From positions 1 through 64,000 of the forward strand of contig JABBZI010000024.1 in NCBI GenBank assembly GCA_012955965.1: 64,000 bases of DNA, given 5' to 3'. This stretch comes from Clostridioides difficile (GTDB lineage Bacteria > Bacillota > Clostridia > Peptostreptococcales > Peptostreptococcaceae). Positions 8,059 to 16,831 of the stretch are shown piece after piece; positions within the stretch are counted from its first letter, which is position 1; each line of letters starts with the position of its first letter. The notes under the pieces were generated by a model that was given only the letters and a program-made list of their open reading frames with translations, had not been told where the DNA came from and searched no databases. The position numbers and the translations under genes were made by a program.

Positions 8059-8277
8059 AGCTATTCACCTCCTTAATTATTTAGTATAATTCTAACTAAT
8101 ATTTTATATTAAGTAAATAATTTTAATTATTTCAATAAAATTTAATACAAATACATCATTTTTCCTTAAAATTTTAGTTTTTTCAAATAAAATAATATAT
8201 AATACTTAAAATTATTTAAAATTTAATTAATACTGTTCTTTTTATTGTTCATTATACAATACTTATTTTCACAATAA

Positions 8278-8305
8278 TAAAAAACACTTCATAATTTATG
8301 AAGTG
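8278..8305 (-). terminator. Terminator after the hydrolase unit
   Basis: A perfect 10+1+10 inverted repeat, CACTTCATAA-T-TTATGAAGTG (8285-8305), followed on the minus strand by a T-run. The stop codon of the small ORF ending at 8289 lies inside the stem. Confidence 0.75.
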
Positions 8306-8420
8306 CCTTTGCTGTATATTTAATTTTTTTAGTCATTTTTACATACCATACATAAACGATTGCCAGAACTACACTCAATATCATAAGTGATACATAATAG
8401 AGGAACGTTTTTATGTTCAA
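8289..8420 (-). CDS. Possible 43-residue membrane peptide, TTGA-coupled to hydrolase
   Basis: An open frame of 43 codons starts at TTG (8418-8420), which overlaps the TGA stop of the hydrolase as TTGA. AAGG lies seven bases before it. The product begins with LNIKTFLYYVSL and then has one hydrophobic helix (MILSVVLAIVYVWYV) followed by a basic tail (KMTKKIKYTAKALHKL). Its stop codon lies inside the terminator stem. The overlap, the RBS and the single membrane helix suggest a real coupled gene. It could instead be a remnant of a longer membrane protein brought in with the hydrolase. I recognise no family. Confidence 0.4.
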   Translation of the reverse strand: MNIKTFLYYVSLMILSVVLAIVYVWYVKMTKKIKYTAKALHKL

Positions 8421-9427
8421 TTTGTAACCTTGACGCCAGACTGGTCAATGCACTCTAATGAATCCGCCAAATCCACTCTACCCTGGAGTACATCCTCCTG
8501 CATAATTTGGAACATCCACTCTGGCTCCTCTTGGCAAGGACTGTGGGCAGAATCTTCAAAGGTATAAAATCCCTTGAGAGGTGCCTGCAACACACGGATA
8601 TACTCTTCAGCCAGAGAATAGGACACCTTATAGTCATATTTGCCGTGCAACATATAGACTGGAACCTCAATGCAAGGAACTTCCTTAAACAAATCGCCGC
8701 ATAGGACATAGCTCCAAAGACATGTCAAGGAGAACGAACCACCTCTGAGGTACTGCATCTTCTCCTTCCAAGTATATCCCTTAAAGCATAGAAGAATCAT
8801 GACTATTTCTAGTCTGGAAACACTGTTGTGCATTAGGCCAATTCCAAGTTGATTCATGCAGACATTTCGTATATTGTGATACTTTATGTTTATCTCTTTC
8901 CAATTATCAATACGGAATTTTTCCAACTTATATACCATCTTCTTGTTGCCAACAGTGTGGTATTTCTGAAGCATATAATCATACGCCAACTGCTCTGATT
9001 TCGCTTGCTGGCATACCTGAGCTATACCAATATAGGCGTAAAAGTACTCTGGCGCTCGCTGAACTGCAAACATACCCAGAAAAGATCCACAAGAGTGACC
9101 CATCACGTATATTTTCTCCTTTCCAAAACGCTCTTTAAGATATTTAGCCACTGCAAGTATATCTGAAATCATCTGCTCAATGGTCATCAATTCTTTTGGA
9201 ATCGTATTGCTATAGGAGATGCCACTGCCCCTCTGCTCCCACCAGCAAATGGTGAATAGCTTCTCTAACACAGCAGGATACTTCTTCGTAAAACAGATTT
9301 CTGGCGATCCAGGTCCGCCATGTAGAAACAAAAGTACTGGCCCGTTGGTGTTCTCGCTCTGCAAAAACATTCCCTGTCGCATACCATTAATCTCAACAAA
9401 AATCTTTTCATCCAGATGTTTTCTCAT
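8417..9427 (-). CDS. Alpha/beta hydrolase, proline iminopeptidase-like
   Basis: A 336-residue serine hydrolase. It has the oxyanion-hole motif FLHGGPGSPE near 33-42, the family motif WWEQRGSG near 62-69, the nucleophile elbow GHSCGSFLG near 109-117 and a C-terminal catalytic histidine in FEDSAHSPCQEEPE. This combination marks the peptidase S33 / proline iminopeptidase group, though the central cap is divergent. The substrate is unknown. Base composition is markedly GC-richer than neighbouring genes, with many C- and G-ending codons, which suggests recent transfer. No transposase or flanking repeat is visible. A possible small membrane peptide is coupled to its 3' end. Confidence 0.8.
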   Translation of the reverse strand: MRKHLDEKIFVEINGMRQGMFLQSENTNGPVLLFLHGGPGSPEICFTKKYPAVLEKLFTICWWEQRGSGISYSNTIPKELMTIEQMISDILAVAKYLKERFGKEKIYVMGHSCGSFLGMFAVQRAPEYFYAYIGIAQVCQQAKSEQLAYDYMLQKYHTVGNKKMVYKLEKFRIDNWKEINIKYHNIRNVCMNQLGIGLMHNSVSRLEIVMILLCFKGYTWKEKMQYLRGGSFSLTCLWSYVLCGDLFKEVPCIEVPVYMLHGKYDYKVSYSLAEEYIRVLQAPLKGFYTFEDSAHSPCQEEPEWMFQIMQEDVLQGRVDLADSLECIDQSGVKVTN

Positions 9428-9477
9428 AGTTACCTTCCTCCATTTATACCATTAAGTTATATACTGCTAAAATCTTT

Positions 9478-10017
9478 TTATCTCATAGTATTGCTTAGGG
9501 CATAGTTGTTTAACCATTTATAAAATACTTTCATAAGAAAATCAACACTTATAAATAAAATACCAACTGCTACACAACTTAAAACACATGAAATAACATA
9601 CATTTGAAAAGAATATGACAAAATAGTTGCAGACTTATATAAAATAAAGAAACATATTGGTAGTATAATAAGTGATGTAAAAATACCAGGAACAAAATGC
9701 TTAAATATAATTGTGAAAGGAATATGTACTAAAATAAAATGAGCTGTGAAAGCAAAGAACACCCCATACCAAACACAATAGCTTTGAAACAGAATGCTAA
9801 AAAAAGTAATTAGAACTTGAATTAAAAACAATATACCAATAGTCATTGAAAAAGATGCTGTATCTATGAAATGTCCATATGGTTTCTTTTTCATATTTGG
9901 TATCTCTAATAAACTTTTAAATTTCTTCTTCCAATGGCCAACAAATATAATTTCTTCAAAATCATGTAGCATAAATAAAATGGGTAAACTCCATACAATA
10001 ACATTTATATCTGACAT
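9478..10017 (-). CDS. HXXEE-domain integral membrane protein
   Basis: A 179-residue, very hydrophobic protein with about five membrane helices. The HDFEE sequence near residues 18-22 is the HXXEE signature, and further histidines (FTAHFILVHIPF) lie in a central helix, as in the HXXEE domain family. Members are uncharacterised, but the conserved His and Glu residues in the membrane suggest a metal-dependent enzyme or carrier. RBS AGGAGG precedes the ATG. The promoter region holds a perfect 7-4-7 palindrome between start and minus 10 region, so a repressor probably controls it; no regulator gene is adjacent. Composition is normal for the genome. Confidence 0.75.
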   Translation of the reverse strand: MSDINVIVWSLPILFMLHDFEEIIFVGHWKKKFKSLLEIPNMKKKPYGHFIDTASFSMTIGILFLIQVLITFFSILFQSYCVWYGVFFAFTAHFILVHIPFTIIFKHFVPGIFTSLIILPICFFILYKSATILSYSFQMYVISCVLSCVAVGILFISVDFLMKVFYKWLNNYALSNTMR

Positions 10018-10036
10018 ATTAATCCTCCTATTCGTT

Positions 10037-10054
10037 GTGTCACACTTGTGACAC
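10037..10054. promoter_or_regulatory. Perfect palindrome, probable operator of the HXXEE gene
   Basis: GTGTCAC-ACTT-GTGACAC, a perfect 7-4-7 inverted repeat 20 bases upstream of the HXXEE ATG and just downstream of a minus-strand TATACT-like minus 10. That position suits a repressor. A GTGACA half-site also occurs at about 10132. Confidence 0.6.
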
Positions 10055-10188
10055 TTTTAGTATTTATAGTATAATTCCTATGAATAATGATGTCAATATA
10101 TATAGTACAAGTGCTACAACCAAGCCAAAAATGTGACAATAGACGATTTTATAAAAAAATTTTATGAAGTACATATACACTGGTAATA

Positions 10189-10230
10189 AAAAAAGTGATA
10201 ATCAGTTTTTATACTGTTATCACCTTTTTT
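10189..10230. terminator. Terminator after the c-di-GMP phosphodiesterase gene
   Basis: GTGATAA-T-CAG...CTG-TTATCAC with an A-run before and a T-run after, usable in both directions. The rest of 10055-10414 (about 360 bases, AT-rich) shows nothing else I can support. Confidence 0.7.
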
Positions 10231-10414
10231 AAACTTAAAATTTTCGTTACATCAAGGCTAATTCATAGATGGTAAACTAATGGAAAAATGTATCCTCAAT
10301 TCCTTCATATCTACTCAATAACCATTATGTTTTAGTTCATATTTGATATTTTATTCTTTATTTATTAGAATCTTTAATGTACCATTATGACAACTTAAAT
10401 ATTTATATAAGTTT

Positions 10415-13285
10415 CTATATACCTTTAGACTTTTCCAGTTTTTGAACAAACATATCTTTTGGCATAGGTCTAGCATACAAATAACCCTGTGCATAATAAC
10501 AATTAATACTCATTAAAAACTCTGCCTGTTCTATATTTTCAACACCTTCACAAATCACTTCTAACCCTAAATCATTTGCCATTTCAACTACTTTACTTAT
10601 AATCTTCCCTTCTCCTTTAGAATTATCTAATAGAGATTTATCTATCTTTAGAATGTCTACAGAAACTTGATTTAGAAGATTCAAAGAAGAATAACCTGAC
10701 CCAAAATCATCAACAGAAATAAAAAATCCAAGTTCCTTAATCTTTTTTATCATATCATTTGATATACTATCATTTTCAAACAAGCTTTCAGTTATCTCAA
10801 GTTCAATTATATTTCTAGGTATATTATATTTAACAAGTAAATTTTGTAATCTATATATATAATCTTTTCTTTGAAAATGTGCTCTTGATTGATTTACAGA
10901 AATTGAAATTGGTTTAATTCCAGAATCCACCCAAAAACGAGTCAATCTGCATACTTCATCCAACACAAAAAAATCAACTTCTATAATTCCACCACTCTTT
11001 TCAAGTATAGGAATAAATTCTCCTGGACTCATAAAACCAAGTTCTTTATGATTCCACCTAACAAGTGCTTCTGCTCCAATAATTTCATTTGTTCTCATAT
11101 CAAATTTAGGTTGATAATAAACTTGGAATTCCCCATTTTCTAATGCATAATCTATCCTATCAACAATCTCTCTCTCTTTTTTAAGACTTTCTCTAAGTGA
11201 CTCATCAAAATACACTATAGATGACTTACTTTCCTTTGCTTTTCTTCTAGCAATTTCAGCATAATCAATAGCTTTGGTAACTGCAACATTCTCAGATTCA
11301 ATATTGTATACTCCAAAGTTTGGCTTGACTTTAATACTAAAGCCTTTCACTTCAAAATATGATATATCCTCACTTATACTATTAAGAACTCGTTCCAAAT
11401 CTTTTTTAAACTCATATGGTAGAAGAAAAAGAAAATGGTCTGCTTTTACATGGGCTAGTAAAGATGTCTCACCTATAGTCTTTTTTAGAGCTAAAACAAT
11501 TTCTTTTATAATTATATCTCCAGAATCTCTCCCATAATTCTCATTTATTACAGCAAATTTCTTTATATCAAAAGCAACCAGTGCATAATACTTTTCTTTA
11601 TGTTTTTCCAAAAGTTTTGTTGTCTCTTTTTCAAATCCATTGTAATTCCAAATACCATTAATTGTATCCTTAAATGCTAAATCAAAAATATGTACTGAGT
11701 GTCTTCTGTTAATTGCAATTATATAAAAAAGCACTGCTATTATAATTAGGAAAAAGCAAAAAGAAGCTAAAACTGTCTGAACTGGATGCTGGTGTACAAA
11801 TTGAGATAAGCTAGTATCATAATTTTGAAACATTGTATGTTTTGCAATAATTTCAGAACAAGCATCCTTGTTAAGTGAATTTATTCTTTTATCTAAAATA
11901 GAATATAATACTGGATTTGTATCTTGGTTGACACCTAAGGATATATTAGTTTTATAATCAGTAACCAAAATTGCTTTTAAATTATTATAATCTTTTTGTA
12001 TATAGTTTTCAGCAGAATATGTATTTATAAATGCTACATCTGCATCGCCTCTTTCTACTGCATTTATAGCCAGTTTTTCGGATTTATAACTTTTAATTTT
12101 AGCTTTGTCATAACGTTTTTTAATATACTCATCATTAAATTTATCATTGTCTACAACGGCAATATTGTTAAATTTAGTATTCTTATAATTCTTAGTTATT
12201 GCACTGTAATTCAATTCCATATAAGGAGATGTAATTTTTATTCCATTCTGCTCTGACCAACCATAATCAGAATTAAAAAAGTATATTACATCTGCTTTTC
12301 CTTCTTTTAACATATTGATTGATTCTTTATATGAATTGGTTTCTATATAATCTATATTTAAACCAAGGTCTTTAACAATTAAATTAAACATATCTGATAT
12401 TATACCATTAAATTTCCCATTTTCTAAATATGATAGTGGATATGATTCTGGTATACTAACTACACGTATACTATTATTTCTTTTTAGATAATTATGTTCT
12501 TCTTTAGAAAGAATAAACTCATTTTTATTGCCAGATTGATAATACTTACTATACAAGTTAAACTTATATGCAGGATTATCCATTTCAATGTCTTCCAGAG
12601 CATTGTTAACTTCTTGCAACAATTGAGTATTACCTTTTTTTACGATACAATAAAATGAAGATGGAGAAAATTGAGCAATTACATTTTCATTTTTAGCCTT
12701 TCTTAAACTACTAGTTAATATAGCATCTACTTTTCCATTTTTTAATGCTTTTTCTAACTCTTCTTGATTTTTAAAATATTTAGATGTGTAATTAAATTCT
12801 TTTTCATGTGCAAATCTTTTTAAATTTTCATTTCTACTATTACTATCAAGTAACCCAATCACCATTCCATTAAAATTTTTATAATCATTTGGTAAATATT
12901 TTAAATTTCCACGTTTTACTGTAATACGTGCATAACTACTCCCCATTGGCAATTCTGAGAAGTCAAATTTTTCTGCACGCTCTTTTGTATACTGTGCAGA
13001 TGTAAGCAAATCAATCTGACCATTTTCTAACATAGTTTGACATTCTTCCCATGTACCAGATACATATTCGTATGTCCAACCAGTATGCTTTGCAATCTCA
13101 TGGAGATACTCATACCCATACCCACTTCTATTTCCAGTTTCATTATACTCATGATACCCTTCAAACTCAAAAAAACCTACTTTTACCACACGTTTTTCTG
13201 ATGTAGCAATTGCTTGTATTGGGAGACACATAAATACTACACAGCTAATTAAAGACATTATAAAAACTATTCTTTTAATCGACAC
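10415..13285 (-). CDS. Membrane c-di-GMP phosphodiesterase (SBP-SBP-GGDEF*-EAL)
   Basis: About 956 residues. The signal peptide (IVFIMSLISCVVFMCLPIQAIA) is followed by two tandem type-3 solute-binding domains outside the cell, a membrane helix (VLASFCFFLIIIAVLFYIIA), a GGDEF domain and an EAL domain. The GGDEF motif is replaced by KADHF, so cyclase activity is unlikely. The EAL domain keeps EALVRW, the DDFGSGYSSL loop, KIDKSLL and CEGVEN, so it should hydrolyse c-di-GMP. The periplasmic-type domains suggest control by an amino acid or similar ligand. The start was set at GTG 13283-13285 because GGGGG lies about ten bases upstream; an ATG 19 codons earlier has no clear RBS. Monocistronic, with a terminator downstream. 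Confidence 0.88.
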   Translation of the reverse strand: MSIKRIVFIMSLISCVVFMCLPIQAIATSEKRVVKVGFFEFEGYHEYNETGNRSGYGYEYLHEIAKHTGWTYEYVSGTWEECQTMLENGQIDLLTSAQYTKERAEKFDFSELPMGSSYARITVKRGNLKYLPNDYKNFNGMVIGLLDSNSRNENLKRFAHEKEFNYTSKYFKNQEELEKALKNGKVDAILTSSLRKAKNENVIAQFSPSSFYCIVKKGNTQLLQEVNNALEDIEMDNPAYKFNLYSKYYQSGNKNEFILSKEEHNYLKRNNSIRVVSIPESYPLSYLENGKFNGIISDMFNLIVKDLGLNIDYIETNSYKESINMLKEGKADVIYFFNSDYGWSEQNGIKITSPYMELNYSAITKNYKNTKFNNIAVVDNDKFNDEYIKKRYDKAKIKSYKSEKLAINAVERGDADVAFINTYSAENYIQKDYNNLKAILVTDYKTNISLGVNQDTNPVLYSILDKRINSLNKDACSEIIAKHTMFQNYDTSLSQFVHQHPVQTVLASFCFFLIIIAVLFYIIAINRRHSVHIFDLAFKDTINGIWNYNGFEKETTKLLEKHKEKYYALVAFDIKKFAVINENYGRDSGDIIIKEIVLALKKTIGETSLLAHVKADHFLFLLPYEFKKDLERVLNSISEDISYFEVKGFSIKVKPNFGVYNIESENVAVTKAIDYAEIARRKAKESKSSIVYFDESLRESLKKEREIVDRIDYALENGEFQVYYQPKFDMRTNEIIGAEALVRWNHKELGFMSPGEFIPILEKSGGIIEVDFFVLDEVCRLTRFWVDSGIKPISISVNQSRAHFQRKDYIYRLQNLLVKYNIPRNIIELEITESLFENDSISNDMIKKIKELGFFISVDDFGSGYSSLNLLNQVSVDILKIDKSLLDNSKGEGKIISKVVEMANDLGLEVICEGVENIEQAEFLMSINCYYAQGYLYARPMPKDMFVQKLEKSKGI

Positions 13286-13688
13286 AAACCTGATTCCCCC
13301 TTTGTAAAAGACTTTATTGAAATTGCTTTCGATTATTTTCATAATAACTCATTTACATTATCTTACTAATGATATTATATTCAAAGTATACCTGTTTATA
13401 TAATCATAAATAAACACATATCTTTAATAACTACTTTAAATGTATACCTTCATATGTAAATTTTGCATTTATTTTATTTCTAACAATTATATATGTATAT
13501 TAGCATATCCTTGAAAATTCAACAATAGTATTCAACTTGTTCTACAGGTTATAATATCTTGTAAAGATAATCTTATACTATATCAAAACTATGGAGAATT
13601 ATTATAATTAACACTATCCTCCACCTTAATAATATAAATTTTAATTTATTATGTTATCAAAGTGACTACATAAAAATAGCTTTTTTGG

Positions 13689-13717
13689 TTGACTATAACT
13701 ATGTATTATGATAACAT
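13689..13717 (+). promoter_or_regulatory. Promoter of the ABC-F leader
   Basis: TTGACT (13689-13694), a 17-base spacer and TAACAT (13712-13717), reading towards the ABC-F gene. It implies a leader of about 430 bases. The gap upstream of it (13286-13688) is AT-rich; I see nothing else in it. Confidence 0.6.
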
Positions 13718-13830
13718 GATTTAAGCTATAATTAGTAAAATATAGTTTAAATAAATAAGATAATACCAAAAGTACTAAAGTACAGTTTAAATATAAATAA
13801 ACTAGAATTAAGATTAGGATGTGAACAATT

Positions 13831-13926
13831 ATGATTTATATAGAATTAGTTAAACTTGTTAGAAAACTTAACTCTACACAAATGTATACGATGAAGCGTT
13901 GTGTAGAGGTTAATCTGGAAGCTTAG
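13831..13926 (+). CDS. Leader peptide of the ABC-F gene (uORF, 31 residues)
   Basis: An ORF of 31 codons in the leader: ATG 13831, TAG 13924-13926. The product starts MIYIELVKLVRKLNS and ends KRCVEVNLEA. AGGATGTGA lies about six bases upstream of the ATG. Its last third runs through the first hairpin of the leader (13872-13908), so ribosome stalling there would change the folding of what follows. Leader peptides of this kind sense ribosome-targeting antibiotics for ABC-F genes. Confidence 0.55.
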   Translation: MIYIELVKLVRKLNSTQMYTMKRCVEVNLEA

Positions 13927-14053
13927 AGCTTTCTATCTTCATCGGCAAATATAGGTTTAGTATAGTTTTTTTAGCTATGCTTATTTAAAATCGCCTATTT
14001 GCCGATAGATATATAGATTTTCTGGTCATAGACAGCAATGCTTGTCTATGACC
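13872..14053 (+). promoter_or_regulatory. Attenuator leader of the ABC-F gene: three hairpins
   Basis: Three stems follow in order. CTCTACACAA pairs with TTGTGTAGAG (13872-13881 / 13899-13908). ATCGGCAAATA...GG pairs with CCTATTTGCCGAT (13941-13955 / 13994-14006). GGTCATAGAC pairs with GTCTATGACC (14024-14033 / 14044-14053), followed by TTTTGTTTTT and so a possible first terminator. Together with the uORF and the terminator at 14067-14112 this is the layout of ribosome-mediated transcription attenuation. Confidence 0.65.
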
Positions 14054-14066
14054 TTTTGTTTTTCCA

Positions 14067-14112
14067 AAAGCAGAGGTCGGCATTTTAGAATGCCTTTCCT
14101 CTGCTTTTTTTA
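14067..14112 (+). terminator. Intrinsic terminator in the ABC-F leader
   Basis: AAAAGCAGAGG pairs with CCTCTGCTTTT, enclosing an inner GGCATT/AATGCC stem, followed by seven Ts. It lies only 40 bases before the ABC-F start and after the promoter, so it must be read through for expression. That makes it a regulatory terminator. Confidence 0.85.
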
Positions 14113-14151
14113 TTTTCATAAATTTTTAATAAAAGAAAAGGAGTTTGAATT

Positions 14152-15690
14152 ATGAGTTTATTAAAAGTAACTAATTTATCACAAGGTTTTATGGATAAGT
14201 CACTGTATGAGAAAGCTAACTTTGATTTATTCAAAGGTGAACATATTGGTATAGTTGGTCAAAATGGTGTAGGGAAAAGTACCTTAATTAAAATTTTATT
14301 AGGAGAAGTTATTCCAGATGAAGGAGAAATCAAGTGGCAAACTAATATCAAAATAGGTCATTTAGACCAATATGCAGAAATTAATAGAGATACAACAATA
14401 TCCCTCTATTTGCACTCTGCATTTGAAGAACTTTATAAAATAGAAAAGGAGATGAATTTACTATATCAAGAAAGTGCTCTATCTGGAAATGAAAAACTCC
14501 TAATTAAGGCATCAGAATATCAAGAACAACTAATAGCAAGCAACTTCTATTCTATAGACAATGAAGTGAACAAAATAGCAAACGGTCTTGGATTAGATTC
14601 GATAGGAATGAATCGTGTAGTTGGAGAACTTAGTGGAGGACAAAGAGCAAAAGTAATCTTGGCAAAATTACTGCTTTCTAATCATGAAGTTTTATTATTA
14701 GATGAGCCAACAAACTTTTTAGATAAAGAACATGTTGAATGGCTTTCAAGTTATTTAAATACATTTGATGAAGCATTTATTGTAGTTTCCCATGATTTTG
14801 ACTTTTTAGAGAAAATCTCTACAGGCATTCTTGATATAGAGTTTTGCATGATTAAAAAATATCATGGAAAATATTCAGAGTTTCTTAAACAAAAATCACA
14901 TTTAAGGGAGGATTATATTAGAAGATATCAAGCACAACAAAAGAAAATAGAAAAAGAAGAAACATTTATACGTAAAAATAAAGCTGGGGTAAATTCAAAA
15001 ATTGCAAGAGGAAGAAAAAAACAATTGGATAAAATAGAAAGAATAGCTCCTCCTAGTTTTGTAGGAAAACCAAATGTTCAATTTTCAGAGATTGAAATAT
15101 CTGCTCAAAATGCTCTTACAGTTACCAATCTTGAAGTTGGCTACTACTATTCTTTGCTTCCAAAACTAAATTTTTCTGTTGATGGAGGTCAAAAAATAGT
15201 TATAACTGGATTTAATGGAATTGGTAAATCAACTTTGTTAAAGACATTAGTTAAAGATATTCATTGTATAGCTGGAAGTTTTAAGTTTTCAGACCAAGTT
15301 AAAATTGGTTATTATGAACAAGATTTAAAATGGGAGAATCCCACTAAAACGCCACTTCAAATAGTGACAGAGAAGTATCCAAAGTTTAATACAAAGGAGA
15401 TTAGACGTCACCTAGCTAAATGCGGAGTAAAAGAAGAACATGTTTCAAGAAGTATATCTACTCTAAGTGGTGGTGAACAATCTAAGGTTAAATTATGTTG
15501 TATGATATTATCTCCTTGCAATTTTTTAATTCTAGATGAACCAACCAACCATTTTGATGCAGAAACAAAGGATGCTTTACAAAATGCTTTAAAACAGTTT
15601 AAAGGAAGTATCATACTAGTATCTCATGAAGAAAAATTTTATAAAGGTTGGATTGATAAGGTATTTAACATAGAGAAACAATTAATATAA
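14152..15690 (+). CDS. cplR: ABC-F ribosome-protection protein (CplR-like)
   Basis: A 512-residue soluble protein with two ABC domains and no membrane segments. Walker A motifs are GQNGVGKST (36-44) and GFNGIGKST (about 343-351). Signatures are LSGGQ and LSGGEQ; Walker B motifs LLLDEPTNFLD and LILDEPTNHFD. The lysine/arginine-rich linker (about 230-300) is the part that reaches the ribosomal peptidyl-transferase centre. ABC-F proteins displace lincosamides, pleuromutilins and streptogramin A from ribosomes. The leader attenuator strongly supports an antibiotic-resistance member over a housekeeping one. C. difficile carries an intrinsic ABC-F of this type called CplR; I assign the symbol on resemblance only. 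RBS AAAGGAG precedes ATG. Confidence 0.8.
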   Translation: MSLLKVTNLSQGFMDKSLYEKANFDLFKGEHIGIVGQNGVGKSTLIKILLGEVIPDEGEIKWQTNIKIGHLDQYAEINRDTTISLYLHSAFEELYKIEKEMNLLYQESALSGNEKLLIKASEYQEQLIASNFYSIDNEVNKIANGLGLDSIGMNRVVGELSGGQRAKVILAKLLLSNHEVLLLDEPTNFLDKEHVEWLSSYLNTFDEAFIVVSHDFDFLEKISTGILDIEFCMIKKYHGKYSEFLKQKSHLREDYIRRYQAQQKKIEKEETFIRKNKAGVNSKIARGRKKQLDKIERIAPPSFVGKPNVQFSEIEISAQNALTVTNLEVGYYYSLLPKLNFSVDGGQKIVITGFNGIGKSTLLKTLVKDIHCIAGSFKFSDQVKIGYYEQDLKWENPTKTPLQIVTEKYPKFNTKEIRRHLAKCGVKEEHVSRSISTLSGGEQSKVKLCCMILSPCNFLILDEPTNHFDAETKDALQNALKQFKGSIILVSHEEKFYKGWIDKVFNIEKQLI

Positions 15691-15826
15691 ATCTATCCGT
15701 GATATGTGATATTGTTTAATCAATACTTCAATACATGTATTAATGTTTGGTTAAAGTCTCATAGCTAGGAAACTAAAAAGATAAGAATCTAATAGACTAC
15801 AAAATCTATTACTGAAATACAAATTT

Positions 15827-15853
15827 AATAGGCACTCATAAATAAGTGCCTAT
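15827..15853. terminator. Bidirectional terminator
   Basis: The inverted repeat AATAGGCACT...AGTGCCTATT lies between the convergent ABC-F and response-regulator genes. Confidence 0.65.
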
Positions 15854-15870
15854 TAATATTAAAATCCATT

Positions 15871-16584
15871 CTAATCAACTCTATTTACAAGTTTATATCC
15901 TAGACCTTTAACTGTTATGAGTAATTTAGGATTTGAAGGATTATCTTCGATTTTTTCTCTTATATGATGTATATGTACCATAATTGTATTATCACAGATA
16001 CTGCTATATTCTCCCCACACTTGTTCATATAATCTTTCTTTACCTATAATTTTATTTATATTTTGACCCATATAACTTAAAAGTTGATACTCTCTTCCAG
16101 TTAACCCAATTTCATTTCCATCTTTATAAACACGGCTTCCTTCTGTATCAATAGTAATCTTACCCAACTTAATAACTACATCATCTGATGGTATAATGCT
16201 TTGGTATTGTTGTCTACGTAATTGAGCTTTAACTCGAAATCCAACCTCTCTTGGGCTAAATGGCTTCGTTATATAATCATCGCCACCACTACTAAGACCA
16301 AGTATTTTATCAATTTCATCATCTTTTGATGAAAGAAAAAGAATTGAACAATATGAGAACTCTCTAATTTTTTTACACACTTCTATCCCATCTACATCTG
16401 GTAACATTATATCAAGAATAATAATATCTGGACATTCTATCTTACACAAAGAAATAGCATCTAAACCATTGTAGACTTTAACAATATTTTTAAAACCATC
16501 ATTTATAAGTACTTCTTCAATTAAATCTATTATATCTTTTTCATCATCAACAAGTAATATTTTTTTATTAAAGTATGTCTCCAT
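15871..16584 (-). CDS. Orphan OmpR/PhoB-family response regulator
   Basis: A 237-residue response regulator. Receiver domain: acidic pocket DDEKD near 13-17, phosphoacceptor Asp in IIILDIMLPDVDG near 57, and Lys in YITKPFSP. C-terminal winged helix: GLTGREYQLLSYMGQN through HIREKIEDNP and the closing VKGLGYKL. No histidine kinase is adjacent on either side; the neighbours are the convergent ABC-F gene and a PadR-SDR pair. Partner and target therefore cannot be told. RBS GGAGAG precedes the ATG. The 247-base gap upstream (16585-16831) is AT-rich with no supported feature. Confidence 0.88.
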   Translation of the reverse strand: METYFNKKILLVDDEKDIIDLIEEVLINDGFKNIVKVYNGLDAISLCKIECPDIIILDIMLPDVDGIEVCKKIREFSYCSILFLSSKDDEIDKILGLSSGGDDYITKPFSPREVGFRVKAQLRRQQYQSIIPSDDVVIKLGKITIDTEGSRVYKDGNEIGLTGREYQLLSYMGQNINKIIGKERLYEQVWGEYSSICDNTIMVHIHHIREKIEDNPSNPKLLITVKGLGYKLVNRVD

Positions 16585-16831
16585 ATTAAAATCTCTCCTA
16601 TAAAGAGTTATTTTTTTCTATTTAATCCTCTCACTCTCTATCTTTTGCTTAAAGTATATTCAAATAATTAAATAAAATCAAGTATAAATTAAATTCTAAT
16701 TAATCATAACTTTTATCATATTTAATTTAAACAATTAAATAAAAACTTACCAGAATTAGAAAAGATGCTCTATCCTTTTAACAATTTCAATGAAATTATA
16801 TTGTTGATATAATAATCTCATTAATTATATA

